64,000 bases of DNA from Bacteroidia bacterium. Lineage in GTDB: Bacteria > Bacteroidota > Bacteroidia > Bacteroidales > Azobacteroidaceae. Of the stretch, positions 8,162 through 16,487 are shown in pieces (position 1 is the first letter of the stretch; each line of letters begins with the position of its first letter). The position numbers were made by a program, and so were the translations under genes. The stretch is from NCBI GenBank assembly GCA_025996865.1, contig BNTV01000008.1:12487-76486 (forward strand), given 5' to 3'. The notes beneath the pieces were generated by a model. That model was not told the DNA's origin and did no database searches. It saw only the letters and a list, made by a program, of their open reading frames with translations.

Positions 8162-9193
8162 ATGATACCTTTTTTCGATAAAAATATATCGAACAAAACA
8201 TTGATAATTGCGAGTCTGATATTGAGCGCATTTATCATTTATCCCAAGATTATTGAATTACCTTGGATATTATCGCGTATTACAAACCAGAGTGAGAAAA
8301 CCGAACATATACTCTTTTTTATTTACCGGTATTCCTTTTTCTGTTTGTTTACCTGGATACTTTTAACAACCAATATCCACAAACACAATACCTTGATTTT
8401 CACTAAACGATTACTAACAACTTTTTTAATTACCCTCGTCGCCTATTTTATCTATTTGCTTATCTCTCTGGTTATCAGCAAACATGCCGATTGTTTTACC
8501 GGATTGTTGCTTTTTCAGTTTGTGGTGGCTTGTCTGCTTTGTGCGCTTACGGGACATGTTTTTGCAATGTATTTGGAACAACGAAAGCGGGAGATGGAAA
8601 TCGAAAAACTAAAAACAGAAAACCTGCAAAGCCGTTGCGAAGCGCTTGCCAATCAAATAAATCCGCATTTCTTTTTTAATTCGTTGAACGGATTGACGGC
8701 GCTTGTCCGTAGCGACAAAAAAAGCCAGACACTGAAATACATTAATGAACTTTCCTCTGTATTCCGTTACATCCTTCAAAGTGATAAAAAAGGACTTGTA
8801 CCGTTGAGTGAAGAGTTGAAATTCTTGGAATCGTTTCGTTATTTGCAGGAAATCCGTTATGCGGACAAATTCCGGTTTACCATTAACGTACCCGAAGAAA
8901 AGAAAAACAAATGGATACCGGTGTTGTCTCTGCTTCCTCTGATTGAGAATATTGTAAAGCACAACATGATTGACAGCGAAAATCAGATGGATGTAGCGGT
9001 GTTTATGAACGAACAGGATGAATTGGTCGTATCCAATCCCATTCATGAAAAATTAGATAAAGCCGATAAAAATGGCATTGGACTCGCCAATTTGTCGGAC
9101 CGTTTCGCGTTATTGCTCAACAAAAAAATCAGGATAGAAAACAAAAACGGATTTTTTCAGGTGTATTTACCCTTAAATGATTATATCGTATGA
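8162..9193 (+). CDS. LytS-family sensor histidine kinase
   Basis: The N-terminal ~135 residues form about four membrane spans without a recognisable periplasmic sensor domain. A short coiled segment (EQRKREMEIEKLKTENLQ) leads into the His_kinase domain of the LytS/YehU type, with LANQINPHFFFNSLNGL; the phosphorylated His is near residue 169. A weak ATP-binding region follows, with NxxKH as ENIVKHN and GIGLANLSDR as the G box. A TTG three bases upstream gives one more residue, but the ATG at 8162 is preferred. Its stop overlaps the start of the LytTR regulator (ATGA), so the pair forms one operon. Confidence 0.92.
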   Translation: MIPFFDKNISNKTLIIASLILSAFIIYPKIIELPWILSRITNQSEKTEHILFFIYRYSFFCLFTWILLTTNIHKHNTLIFTKRLLTTFLITLVAYFIYLLISLVISKHADCFTGLLLFQFVVACLLCALTGHVFAMYLEQRKREMEIEKLKTENLQSRCEALANQINPHFFFNSLNGLTALVRSDKKSQTLKYINELSSVFRYILQSDKKGLVPLSEELKFLESFRYLQEIRYADKFRFTINVPEEKKNKWIPVLSLLPLIENIVKHNMIDSENQMDVAVFMNEQDELVVSNPIHEKLDKADKNGIGLANLSDRFALLLNKKIRIENKNGFFQVYLPLNDYIV

Positions 9194-9942
9194 AAGTGTT
9201 GATTGTAGAAGATGAAACGGCCGCTTACGAAAATCTGAAAAGCATTATTTCGGAGATTGATTCTTCCATTGAATGTTTGGGACATACGGAAAGTGTGGTT
9301 CAAACCGTTCGATGGCTGGGCAACCATCCGGCTCCCGATTTGATATTTATGGATATTCATCTTTCCGATGGTTCGGCATTCAATATCTTTTCGTTGGTAA
9401 ATATTGAAACACCTATTGTATTTACAACCGCTTACGATGAATATGCCATTGAGGCTTTTAAAGTCAACAGCATTGATTACCTGCTGAAACCGATAGAACC
9501 GGATGCCGTGGCCTACGCCTTGGAAAAATTTCGCAAGTTCAGTAACCGGGATATTGTCAGCTATTTAAGCAAGTTGCCGCAATTGGCGCCTGAGGAAAAG
9601 TATCCCGAAAAAATACTGATTCCGGTCAATAATGAGTTGATTCCGGTGGATGTCAACCAGATATCCTATTTTTATACAACGGCTAATTGCACACGGATGG
9701 TATTGAGGGATAACACCAATGTCAATTATATGAGGCCCCTGGATAGTATTTACACATCGCTTGACCCTGCTCTTTTTTTTCGGGCGAATAAGCAGTTTGT
9801 CATAGCCAAGAATAGCGTTAAAAAGATAACGGTCTGGTTCGACAGCCGGTTATTGATTACAGTAGATACTAATGTACCCGAACGTATTTATATTAGCAAA
9901 AATAGAGCTGCTCAGTTTAAAAAATGGTTTACGGAAAGATAG
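9190..9942 (+). CDS. LytTR-family response regulator
   Basis: A 250-residue regulator with a receiver domain at residues 1-120 (acidic E7/D8, phospho-acceptor D55 in LIFMDIHL, conserved K in DYLLKPIE) and a LytTR DNA-binding domain at about 145-248. LytTR proteins bind paired direct repeats upstream of target promoters. It overlaps the kinase gene by 4 bp. The first propeller gene of the redox cluster starts 40 bp downstream with no obvious promoter between, so it may be co-transcribed with, or controlled by, this system. Confidence 0.93.
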   Translation: MKVLIVEDETAAYENLKSIISEIDSSIECLGHTESVVQTVRWLGNHPAPDLIFMDIHLSDGSAFNIFSLVNIETPIVFTTAYDEYAIEAFKVNSIDYLLKPIEPDAVAYALEKFRKFSNRDIVSYLSKLPQLAPEEKYPEKILIPVNNELIPVDVNQISYFYTTANCTRMVLRDNTNVNYMRPLDSIYTSLDPALFFRANKQFVIAKNSVKKITVWFDSRLLITVDTNVPERIYISKNRAAQFKKWFTER

Positions 9943-9982
9943 AAATGATGTGAAGATGTAACAATATAACAATTATGACAGT

Positions 9983-11185
9983 ATGAGAAAGACAATTTTT
10001 TTAGGTTTATGTGTGTTAGCCGCAATTTCATTGTCGGCACAGGAAAACATTCAGTGGAGAGGCGACCGCACCGGCGTCTATAAAGAAACCGGTTTGCAGA
10101 AATCGTGGGCGGCCGAAGGGGCTAAATTGCTTTGGAACTACGACGGCTTGGGCGAAGGTCATTCGTCGGTAGCCGTCTCTTCCGGCAAAATTTATGTAAC
10201 CGGACTTACAGAAGGAAAGGGATACCTTTATGTATTCGATTTGACCGGTAAACTGCTGAATAAAAAGGAATATGGTAATGAATGGGACCAGAGTTACAAC
10301 GGCACCAGAGGAACGGTTACCATTGATGCCGGTAAAGTATATCTGATTTCGGGCGTTGGCGATGCGGTTTGTTTCAACGAAAGCAATCTGGATATTGTCT
10401 GGAAGAAGAATATCCTGGCGGATTTTAAGGCGGAAAATATAAGATGGGGCATTTGCGAATCTCCGCTGATTGTCGGCGACAAACTCATCGTATCTCCCGG
10501 CGGACAAGAACAGAATATCGTTGCCCTGAATAAAAATACAGGGGCGATTATCTGGAGTTGTCCGGGCGACGGCGACCCTGCTGCCTACTGTTCTCCCTTG
10601 TATGTGAGTGATCAGCAAGTGCCGCAGGTTGTTACCATGATGGCAAAACATATCGTGGGAGTGGATGTTGCGACCGGTAAAAAACTGTGGTCGTATGAAA
10701 ATATAAACCGTACGAATGTACATCCGAATATTCCTGTTTATCACGGCAATATGCTTTTATGTACCAGCGGATACGGTAAAGGTTCCGTCATGTTGCGGCT
10801 GATTGACGGAGGGCGCAATGTGGAAAAAGTCTGGGAATCGTCCGAACTGGATTCGCGGACAGGCGCGATGGTAAAAATCGGGGATTACGCCTACGGTTCG
10901 GGAGATGCCAACAAATTCTGGTTTTGTGTGGACTGGAAAACCGGCGAACAAAAATACAAAGACAATCAACTCGGCATTGGCAATGTGATTGCAGATGATG
11001 GTATGCTTTACTGTTATTCCGAGAAAGGCGATTTGGCTTTGGTGAAAGCTACGCCGGTAAAATTCGATATTGTAAGTAAATTCCCGATTACGCTGGGCAC
11101 CGACCAACATTGGGCGCATCCGGTTATTTACAAGGGAACGCTATATCTGAGGCATGGAAATACTTTAATGGCGTACAAAATTTAG
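9983..11185 (+). CDS. Exported PQQ-like beta-propeller protein 1
   Basis: A 400-residue protein with a signal peptide (about 1-19, ending SLSAQ) followed by tandem propeller blades of the PQQ/BamB type. Repeats include FDLTGKLLNKKEY, LNKNTGAIIWSCPG and VDVATGKKLWSYE. N-terminal WRGDRTGVYKETG and C-terminal HWAHPVIYKG plus RHGNTLMAYKI are shared with propellers 2 and 6 in this window. No PQQ-biosynthesis gene is seen, and the fold is often non-enzymatic, so a scaffold or ligand-binding role is as likely as a quinoprotein dehydrogenase. It is the first gene of the long redox cluster. The G of its TAG stop starts a heptamer array. Confidence 0.85.
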   Translation: MRKTIFLGLCVLAAISLSAQENIQWRGDRTGVYKETGLQKSWAAEGAKLLWNYDGLGEGHSSVAVSSGKIYVTGLTEGKGYLYVFDLTGKLLNKKEYGNEWDQSYNGTRGTVTIDAGKVYLISGVGDAVCFNESNLDIVWKKNILADFKAENIRWGICESPLIVGDKLIVSPGGQEQNIVALNKNTGAIIWSCPGDGDPAAYCSPLYVSDQQVPQVVTMMAKHIVGVDVATGKKLWSYENINRTNVHPNIPVYHGNMLLCTSGYGKGSVMLRLIDGGRNVEKVWESSELDSRTGAMVKIGDYAYGSGDANKFWFCVDWKTGEQKYKDNQLGIGNVIADDGMLYCYSEKGDLALVKATPVKFDIVSKFPITLGTDQHWAHPVIYKGTLYLRHGNTLMAYKI

Positions 11186-11240
11186 TTTAAGGTTTCGGGT
11201 TTCAAGTTTCGAGTTTAAGGTTTCAAGTTTCGAGTTTAAA
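11185..11240 (+). repeat. Heptamer array between propellers 1 and 2
   Basis: Exactly eight consecutive 7-bp units of the type GTTTAAG, GTTTCGG, GTTTCAA and GTTTCGA run in perfect phase from the last base of the stop codon. Only the left-hand orientation is present. Ten further bases separate it from the next ATG. Confidence 0.95.
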
Positions 11241-11250
11241 TATTTAGGAA

Positions 11251-12465
11251 ATGAAAAAAGTAGTAGTTTTATTTTTATTTGCAAGTGTAACAATAGGATT
11301 GTTTGCACAGGAAAATTCTCAATGGCGCGGAAAAAATCGCGATGGTATCTACCATGAAACCGGTTTGCTGAAACAGTGGCCGGAAGCAGGTCCTCAACTT
11401 CTTTGGAGTTTCGATGGCTTGGGCGAAGGGCATACTTCCGTGGCTACCGCCAATGATAAAATCTATATTACGGGAATGACAGACAGTACAGGGATTCTGT
11501 ATGTGTTTGACGTACAAGGTAAATTATTGAATAAAAAGGCTTATGGCTTGGAATGGAATACGAATTGGAACGGTACGCGCTCTACCGTCAATGTGAATGA
11601 CGGAAAGTTGTATATTTTTAGCGGACGAGGCGTATTGTCGTGCCTGGACGAAAAAACATTGAATGTAGTGTGGTCGAAAGATGTATTAAACGATTTCGAC
11701 GGACGCAATATTATGTTTGGCATGACTGAATCGCCGTTGATAGTGGATGATGTCATTTATATCACGCCTGGTGGGGAAACCTATAATATGGTGGCTTTGA
11801 ATAAAAACACCGGCGAACTAATCTGGTCGTCCAAAGGTATCGGCAAACCTTCTACTTATTGCTCTCCTTTGTATATCAGCGGATTAGATATTCCTGTCGT
11901 TGTCAATGCTATTGATAGTTGTTTGGTGGCGTTCAATGCCAAAACAGGTGAAAAATTGTGGGATGTGGAACAGAAAAATCCGCATGGGCACAGTCCGAAT
12001 ACACCGTATTTTGAAAAAGGCTTGTTGTTCACCTCCAGTGGCGGCGGACTCGGCTCCATGCAACTTCGCTTGACTCCTTGCGGTCACAACTTTGAGAAAG
12101 TTTGGACAAATGAATTGGACAACAAAATGGGCGGTTTTGTCAAGATTGGCGATTATGTTTACAGTTCCGGAGAAAAAAACCGCTACTGGTATTGTGTGGA
12201 CTGGAAAACCGGTGAAACCAAATACAAGAACAATCAACTCGGTGTCGGCAATGTGATTGCGAATGTGATCGGTGACGATGCCATGCTTTATTGCTATTCC
12301 GACAAAGGCGATTTGGCTTTGGTGAAAGCCTCTCAGGAAAAGTTCGATATTATCAGCAAAGTCAAGATTACGCTGGGCACCGACCAACATTGGGCGCATC
12401 CGGTGATTTATAAAGGAGTACTATATGTTAGGCATGGAAATACTTTGATGGCGTACAAGATTTAG
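11251..12465 (+). CDS. Exported PQQ-like beta-propeller protein 2
   Basis: A 404-residue paralogue of propeller 1, similar along its whole length. It has a signal peptide (residues 1-20, ending GLFAQ), the WRGKNRDGIYHETGLLK opening, blades such as FDVQGKLLNKKAY, LNKNTGELIWSSKG and FNAKTGEKLWDVE, and a conserved end of the HWAHPVIYKG / MAYKI type. It carries a small internal duplication, VIANVIG, near residue 335 compared with propeller 1. The tandem pair points to gene duplication inside the cluster. As for the paralogue, binding partner and chemistry are unknown. The stop codon TAG again provides the first base of a heptamer array. Confidence 0.85.
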   Translation: MKKVVVLFLFASVTIGLFAQENSQWRGKNRDGIYHETGLLKQWPEAGPQLLWSFDGLGEGHTSVATANDKIYITGMTDSTGILYVFDVQGKLLNKKAYGLEWNTNWNGTRSTVNVNDGKLYIFSGRGVLSCLDEKTLNVVWSKDVLNDFDGRNIMFGMTESPLIVDDVIYITPGGETYNMVALNKNTGELIWSSKGIGKPSTYCSPLYISGLDIPVVVNAIDSCLVAFNAKTGEKLWDVEQKNPHGHSPNTPYFEKGLLFTSSGGGLGSMQLRLTPCGHNFEKVWTNELDNKMGGFVKIGDYVYSSGEKNRYWYCVDWKTGETKYKNNQLGVGNVIANVIGDDAMLYCYSDKGDLALVKASQEKFDIISKVKITLGTDQHWAHPVIYKGVLYVRHGNTLMAYKI

Positions 12466-12572
12466 TTTAAGGTTTAAGGTTTCGGGTTTAAGGTTTCAAG
12501 TTTCGGATTGCTCAACTTTAAACTCGAAACTTAAAACTCGAAACCTTAAACTTGAAACTCGAAACATCAAAC
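12465..12572. repeat. Heptamer hairpin array filling a whole intergenic gap
   Basis: Six left-hand units (12465-12506, for example GTTTAAG and GTTTCGG), a 10-bp loop (12507-12516), then eight right-hand units (12517-12572, for example TCGAAAC, CTTAAAC and TTGAAAC). All are in exact 7-bp phase, and the array ends directly at the ATG of the next gene. The halves are reverse complementary in register, so the RNA can form a long imperfect hairpin. Confidence 0.95.
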
Positions 12573-13988
12573 ATGAAACAAAAAACAACCATAGTAACGA
12601 TATTCGTAGCGCTTCTCTATCTGAGCGTTATCGTCTGGTGGCATATTTATTCGCCACGGAAAGATTTCAGCGTACAGGCGCCCGGTGCGGATAATCGCCC
12701 GGAAGGTTTGGCGCGGAAAGCCAACGAGGTGCTTATCGGTGAATATTTTATGCGATATGATGAAGTTACTTCCGCATTGACCGGAAAATGGAGTTCTTTC
12801 AGAGGTGAAGGGAGTTCCAATATCCTCAAAACATCCGACCCCATCCGGACGAGTGCGGAAGAATATCCTGTTCTTTGGAATGTAGAAACCGGTGAAGGTC
12901 ATGCCGCGCCGGTCATTTACAACGGATTGGTTTATTTTCTGGATTACGATGAAGCGCTCAGTTCGGATGCCTTGCGTTGTTTCTCGTTGGAAAGCGGAAA
13001 AGAATTGTGGCGCCGTTGGTATCGCGTACCGATGAAGCGCAATCATGGATTTTCGCGGACAGCGCCCTCTGTATCAGACGATTATGTGATTACCATTGGC
13101 CCGCAAGGTCATGTAATGTGTTGCGACCCGCTTTCGGGCAATTTGAAATGGTCGCTTGATATGCAGCAGACGTTTAAAACCGAAGTTCCGTTTTGGTATG
13201 CCGGACAATGTCCTTATGTGGACGGAAATACGTTGATTATAGCTCCCGCCGGAGAAGAAGTTTTGTTGGCGGGGATTGATTGCACGACAGGAGAAATCGC
13301 CTGGCAAACGCCCAACACGCCCGCTTACAAAATGTCCCATTCTTCCGTCATGCAGATGACTTTGAACGGCAAAAAGACCTACGTCTATATAGGTGTCGGC
13401 GGCGTATGCGGTATTTCTGCGGAAAAAGAAGATGCAGGAACTTTGTTGTGGGATGTTTCAAAATGGCAACCTTCCGTTATTGCGCCTTCGCCCTTGCAAT
13501 TGTCGGCAAACAGTATTTTCTTGGTGGCTGGATACGGTGCCGGCGGCGCCCTGTTGCGGGTGGACAAAGCCGGTGCAAAATGGACGGCATCTATAACCGA
13601 CCAGTACAAAGCCAACGAAGGTTTATCCAGCGAACAGCAAACGCCGATTCTTTACAACAATATGATTATTACGATCATACCCAAAGACGGCGGCAGTTTG
13701 CGCGGAAAAGTGGTTTGTTATTCGCCTTCGGATTTGCACAATCCAATTTGGTCGTCCGGTGCGGATGAGCGGTTTGGCTTGGGGCCTTACATGGTTATCA
13801 ACGATTATTTGTTTGCCTTCAAGGAAGATGGCGAACTCTATGTATATGGTATCAAGGCAAAAAGCATGGATTTGCTGAAACAACAGCGTATTATGGACGG
13901 CGAGGATGCTTGGGGTCCGATGGCTTATGCCGACGGACGACTGATTGTTCGCGATGCGCATCATGTTGTTTGTTTGAAGATTGATTGA
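12573..13988 (+). CDS. Membrane-anchored PQQ-like beta-propeller protein 3
   Basis: A 471-residue protein starting at the ATG 12573. A TTG start 21 bp earlier would lie wholly inside the heptamer array and is rejected. A basic N-terminus and one hydrophobic segment (TIVTIFVALLYLSVIVWWHIY) give an uncleaved anchor or signal sequence. A propeller follows with blades including FSLESGKELWRRW, CDPLSGNLKWSLD, IDCTTGEIAWQ and a final LIVRDAHHVVCLKI. It is more diverged than propellers 1 and 2. It is probably translated from the same transcript as its neighbours through the array-filled gaps. Confidence 0.82.
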   Translation: MKQKTTIVTIFVALLYLSVIVWWHIYSPRKDFSVQAPGADNRPEGLARKANEVLIGEYFMRYDEVTSALTGKWSSFRGEGSSNILKTSDPIRTSAEEYPVLWNVETGEGHAAPVIYNGLVYFLDYDEALSSDALRCFSLESGKELWRRWYRVPMKRNHGFSRTAPSVSDDYVITIGPQGHVMCCDPLSGNLKWSLDMQQTFKTEVPFWYAGQCPYVDGNTLIIAPAGEEVLLAGIDCTTGEIAWQTPNTPAYKMSHSSVMQMTLNGKKTYVYIGVGGVCGISAEKEDAGTLLWDVSKWQPSVIAPSPLQLSANSIFLVAGYGAGGALLRVDKAGAKWTASITDQYKANEGLSSEQQTPILYNNMIITIIPKDGGSLRGKVVCYSPSDLHNPIWSSGADERFGLGPYMVINDYLFAFKEDGELYVYGIKAKSMDLLKQQRIMDGEDAWGPMAYADGRLIVRDAHHVVCLKID

Positions 13989-13989
13989 A

Positions 13990-14048
13990 GTTTCGAGTTT
14001 CGAGTTTAAGGTTTCGAGTTTAAGGTTTCGAGTTTAAGGTTTCAAGTT
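13990..14048 (+). repeat. Heptamer array before the VOC gene
   Basis: Eight left-hand units (GTTTCGA, GTTTAAG, GTTTCAA) plus a final GTT lead straight into the ATG at 14049. There is no right-hand half. Confidence 0.93.
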
Positions 14049-14444
14049 ATGGCAACAGTGAAAACATTACAAACAAGGCAAGATCATGAACAGCCACTGT
14101 GTATCGAAGATTGGGGATGGAAATATCATCACATGGGTATTCCAACAGATAAAGTGATACCAAATGAGAGATACTTGCCTCACCTGAAATTCTATGTTTC
14201 AGGATTTGATACAAGTCCATTCGGGATTGAGTGGATGAGGTTTGATAAAGATTGTCCAATCTCAGATATAATAAAATCAGTTCCTCATATTGCGTTTGAA
14301 GTTGATGATATTGACAAGGAATTTGCCAAACATAATTTTGAAATTATTGCAGAACCGGGTATCCCTAGTGATGGAGTTAGGGCAGCGATGATTTTGCATA
14401 ATGGAGCGCCTGTTGAGTTGATTGAATTTAGAAAGAATGAATAA
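14049..14444 (+). CDS. VOC-fold (glyoxalase/bleomycin-resistance-like) protein
   Basis: A 131-residue cytosolic protein with the split beta-alpha-beta pattern of the vicinal-oxygen-chelate fold. HHMGIP near residue 28, the segment SVPHIAFEVDDIDKEFAKHNFEII in the middle and the final GAPVELIEF match positions where VOC enzymes place metal-binding His and Glu. Substrate is unknown. It lies between two exported propeller genes and has no export signal itself. It is flanked on both sides by heptamer arrays, which suggests that gene and arrays may have entered together. Confidence 0.7.
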   Translation: MATVKTLQTRQDHEQPLCIEDWGWKYHHMGIPTDKVIPNERYLPHLKFYVSGFDTSPFGIEWMRFDKDCPISDIIKSVPHIAFEVDDIDKEFAKHNFEIIAEPGIPSDGVRAAMILHNGAPVELIEFRKNE

Positions 14445-14480
14445 TTACCAACGACAATAAAAGGAATGAAATATAAATAA

Positions 14481-14553
14481 AAAGTTTCAGTTTTCGAGTT
14501 TAAGGTTAGCAACCCGAAACTTTAAACCTGAAACTTAAAACTTAAAACTTAAA
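14481..14553. repeat. Heptamer hairpin array, degenerate
   Basis: Left-hand units near 14481-14506 (GTTTAAG recognisable), the spacer AGCAACC, and right-hand units ending in repeated CTTAAAA up to 14553. Phase slips by one base in places, so it looks older than the array at 12465. Confidence 0.85.
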
Positions 14554-14556
14554 AAA

Positions 14557-15540
14557 ATGGATATATCACGAAAAAAGTTTTTACGCACGGTTGGCTCCAT
14601 TGTTGCCGGTGGTACCGTAGTGGGCGTATCCGGTGTATTACTGAAAAAGTCACATTCGGAATCCGCAGGCGTTTCGACCGGCGACTTTCGTCCGGTAACT
14701 TCATTTACTTCCCCTTACCGGCAAATTGCTTCGTTTGCTACGCCTGGCATTGTGGAAGGTTTTGAATTGTACAACGACCAATTGTATGTCGTGGCATCGA
14801 ACCTTGTTTCGGTATTCGACCACGCCGGCAAATTGCTTCGCCGGTTTTCTTCCGGCGAAACCATCCGGGATATTGCCGTCAATGACAACGGCATTTACAT
14901 CCTGTACACAACAAAAATCAAAGTGTTTTCCCACGAAGGCGAATTGCAAAAGGAATGGGAAGCATGCAGCGAACTTTCCGGCTACTGTTCCATGGTTTTA
15001 GCGGAAGATTACGTATTTGTGACCGATGTGGTAAATAAAAATATCTGCAAATATACGAAAGACGGTGGTTTCGTTCAATTCATTAATAGTCCGAATGGAT
15101 TTGTGATTCCGAGCTATACCTTTGCCATTGAGTATATTGACGGTGTGTTGTACTGTTCCAATTCGGGCAGGCATCAGGTAGAAAGTTATACGGTGGACGG
15201 TGAATATCTCGGTACCTTCGGCAAAGCCGGAGGCGCTCCCGGCTTGTTTACCGGTTGTTGCAATCCGGTTTATCTGACTTATACGGCTAATGGTGAGATT
15301 ATTACCTCCGAAAAAGGCGATCCGCGAATCAGTTGTTACGGAAGCGACGGACAATTCAGAAACATATTGCTCGACAGTAAATTGCTTGGAGGCGGAAATT
15401 CCGCGTATGATGTGAAAGTACAAAAAGACAAGATTTTCATTGCCGGAAAAAACAAAGTTTCCGTTTTCCGTTACGACGAATCGTTGGCGGCAAACGACGG
15501 TTGTCCGGGATGCGGAATTGATTGTCCATTGAAAGTTTAA
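14557..15540 (+). CDS. Tat-type exported NHL-like propeller with C-terminal cysteine motif
   Basis: A 327-residue protein with a twin-arginine-like leader (SRKKFLRTVGSIVAGGTVV; RK in place of RR) and an NHL/6-bladed propeller body (VFDHAGKLLRRFSSGE, VFSHEGELQKEWE, SYTVDGEYLGTFGKAGGAPG, CYGSDGQFRNI). The C-terminus ends in C-x2-C-x3-C (CPGCGIDCPLKV), which could bind a metal or cluster or form disulfides. The leader closely resembles that of the next gene, a ferredoxin, so both probably use the same route and may interact outside the membrane. The stop codon TAA is formed by the heptamer array that follows. Confidence 0.8.
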   Translation: MDISRKKFLRTVGSIVAGGTVVGVSGVLLKKSHSESAGVSTGDFRPVTSFTSPYRQIASFATPGIVEGFELYNDQLYVVASNLVSVFDHAGKLLRRFSSGETIRDIAVNDNGIYILYTTKIKVFSHEGELQKEWEACSELSGYCSMVLAEDYVFVTDVVNKNICKYTKDGGFVQFINSPNGFVIPSYTFAIEYIDGVLYCSNSGRHQVESYTVDGEYLGTFGKAGGAPGLFTGCCNPVYLTYTANGEIITSEKGDPRISCYGSDGQFRNILLDSKLLGGGNSAYDVKVQKDKIFIAGKNKVSVFRYDESLAANDGCPGCGIDCPLKV

Positions 15541-15670
15541 AGTTTCGAGTTTCGAGTTTCGAGTTTCAAGTTTCGAGTTTCAAGTTTCGAGTTTCGAGTT
15601 TAAGGTTGAGTAACCCAAACCTGAAACTTGAAACCTGAAACATAAAACATAAAACTTGAAACCTTAAACT
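15535..15670. repeat. Heptamer hairpin array, longest intergenic copy
   Basis: A long left half of units such as GTTTCGA and GTTTCAA (15535-15606), a spacer containing TTGAGTAACCC, and a right half of CTGAAAC, TTGAAAC and ATAAAAC types up to about 15670. The array begins before the stop codon, and the TAA of the preceding gene is part of a GTTTAAA unit. Confidence 0.93.
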
Positions 15671-15682
15671 AAAAATATATTT

Positions 15683-16249
15683 ATGAACGAAAATAAAAAT
15701 AATCCGATTACTCGCAAGAAATTTCTGCGAATGTGCGGCTCTATAGTGGCAGGAGCGACTGTCGTATCCGTTTCGGGCGTAATGGCGAAGAAAGCGTTTT
15801 CGGGACAAGCAAGTTACTTTTGGCAGATAGACCCAAGCAAATGTACTTTTTGCGGTCGCTGTGAAACGGATTGCGTACTTCCTGTTTCGGCGGTAAAATG
15901 TATCCATGCCAACCGGGTCTGCGGCTATTGTGATTTGTGTGGCGGCTATTACCGCGCCAACGTCAAAGACCTGAATACGGCTGCCGAAAACCTGCGGTGT
16001 CCCACCGGCGCTATCGTCCGCAAATATGTGGAAGACCCTTATTTTGAATATGCAATAGAAGAGGATTTGTGTACAGGATGCGCCAAATGCGCCAAAGGAT
16101 GCAACTCGTTTGGAAACGGTTCGCTTTACATGCAAGTCAAACAGGAATTGTGCAAAGGCTGTAACGAATGTAAGATAGCGAAAGTTTGTCCTTCAGGAGC
16201 GATACAGCGCGTTCCGATGGAGAAGGCGTATATGCTGAAAGACGCATAA
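15683..16249 (+). CDS. Exported 4Fe-4S ferredoxin with Tat-like leader
   Basis: A 188-residue protein. The leader TRKKFLRMCGSIVAGATVV is nearly the same as that of the preceding propeller gene. The mature part carries many cysteines in ferredoxin spacing: CTFCGRCETDC, CGYCDLCGGY, CTGCAKCAKGC and CKGCNECKIAKVCPSGAI. This suggests three or four 4Fe-4S clusters, as in HybA/NrfC/DmsB-type electron-transfer subunits. It likely carries electrons on the periplasmic side between the membrane polyferredoxin encoded two genes downstream and a partner. A folded cluster protein would need Tat export, consistent with the leader, although RK rather than RR is unusual. Confidence 0.88.
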   Translation: MNENKNNPITRKKFLRMCGSIVAGATVVSVSGVMAKKAFSGQASYFWQIDPSKCTFCGRCETDCVLPVSAVKCIHANRVCGYCDLCGGYYRANVKDLNTAAENLRCPTGAIVRKYVEDPYFEYAIEEDLCTGCAKCAKGCNSFGNGSLYMQVKQELCKGCNECKIAKVCPSGAIQRVPMEKAYMLKDA

Positions 16250-16261
16250 TAAATTAGAAAT

Positions 16262-16486
16262 ATGTTAGAAAAAGAAGAACATTTGAACGAAGTTCCGCAG
16301 GAATTGCAGGAATTGTTTGAAAAAGAAGCGGAAGCAAAAGATTTCTTCGAAACGCTATCCAAGTCATACAAACGGGGATATTGCGATTGGGTGGGTGCTG
16401 CCAAGCAAGAAGCCACGAGGAAAACAAGAGCTGAGAAAGCCCTTTTGATGCTTAAAAATAAACAGAAAACACTTAAAACTGTATAG
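16262..16486 (+). CDS. Small YdeI/OmdA-domain protein
   Basis: A 74-residue cytosolic protein. The segment FFETLSKSYKRGYCDWVGAA followed by KQEATRKTRAEKALLML matches the C-terminal helical OmdA (YdeI/OmpD-associated) domain, which is usually found at the end of larger proteins. It starts 12 bp after the ferredoxin gene and ends one base before the polyferredoxin gene, so it is firmly inside the operon. Its role there is unknown. Confidence 0.7.
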   Translation: MLEKEEHLNEVPQELQELFEKEAEAKDFFETLSKSYKRGYCDWVGAAKQEATRKTRAEKALLMLKNKQKTLKTV

Positions 16487-16487
16487 T

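Noticed and set aside
12552..12572. TTG start for propeller 3
   Set aside because: The extra residues are repeat-derived and precede a good ATG directly after the array.
9983..13988. True PQQ-dependent dehydrogenases
   Set aside because: Only generic propeller blades are visible. I see no PQQ-binding cysteine pair or metal-site motif and no pqq biosynthesis genes, so they are called PQQ-like propellers only.
11185..15670. Heptamer arrays as CRISPR arrays
   Set aside because: The unit is 7 bp and there are no unique spacers between units; complementary halves form hairpins. No cas gene is in the window.
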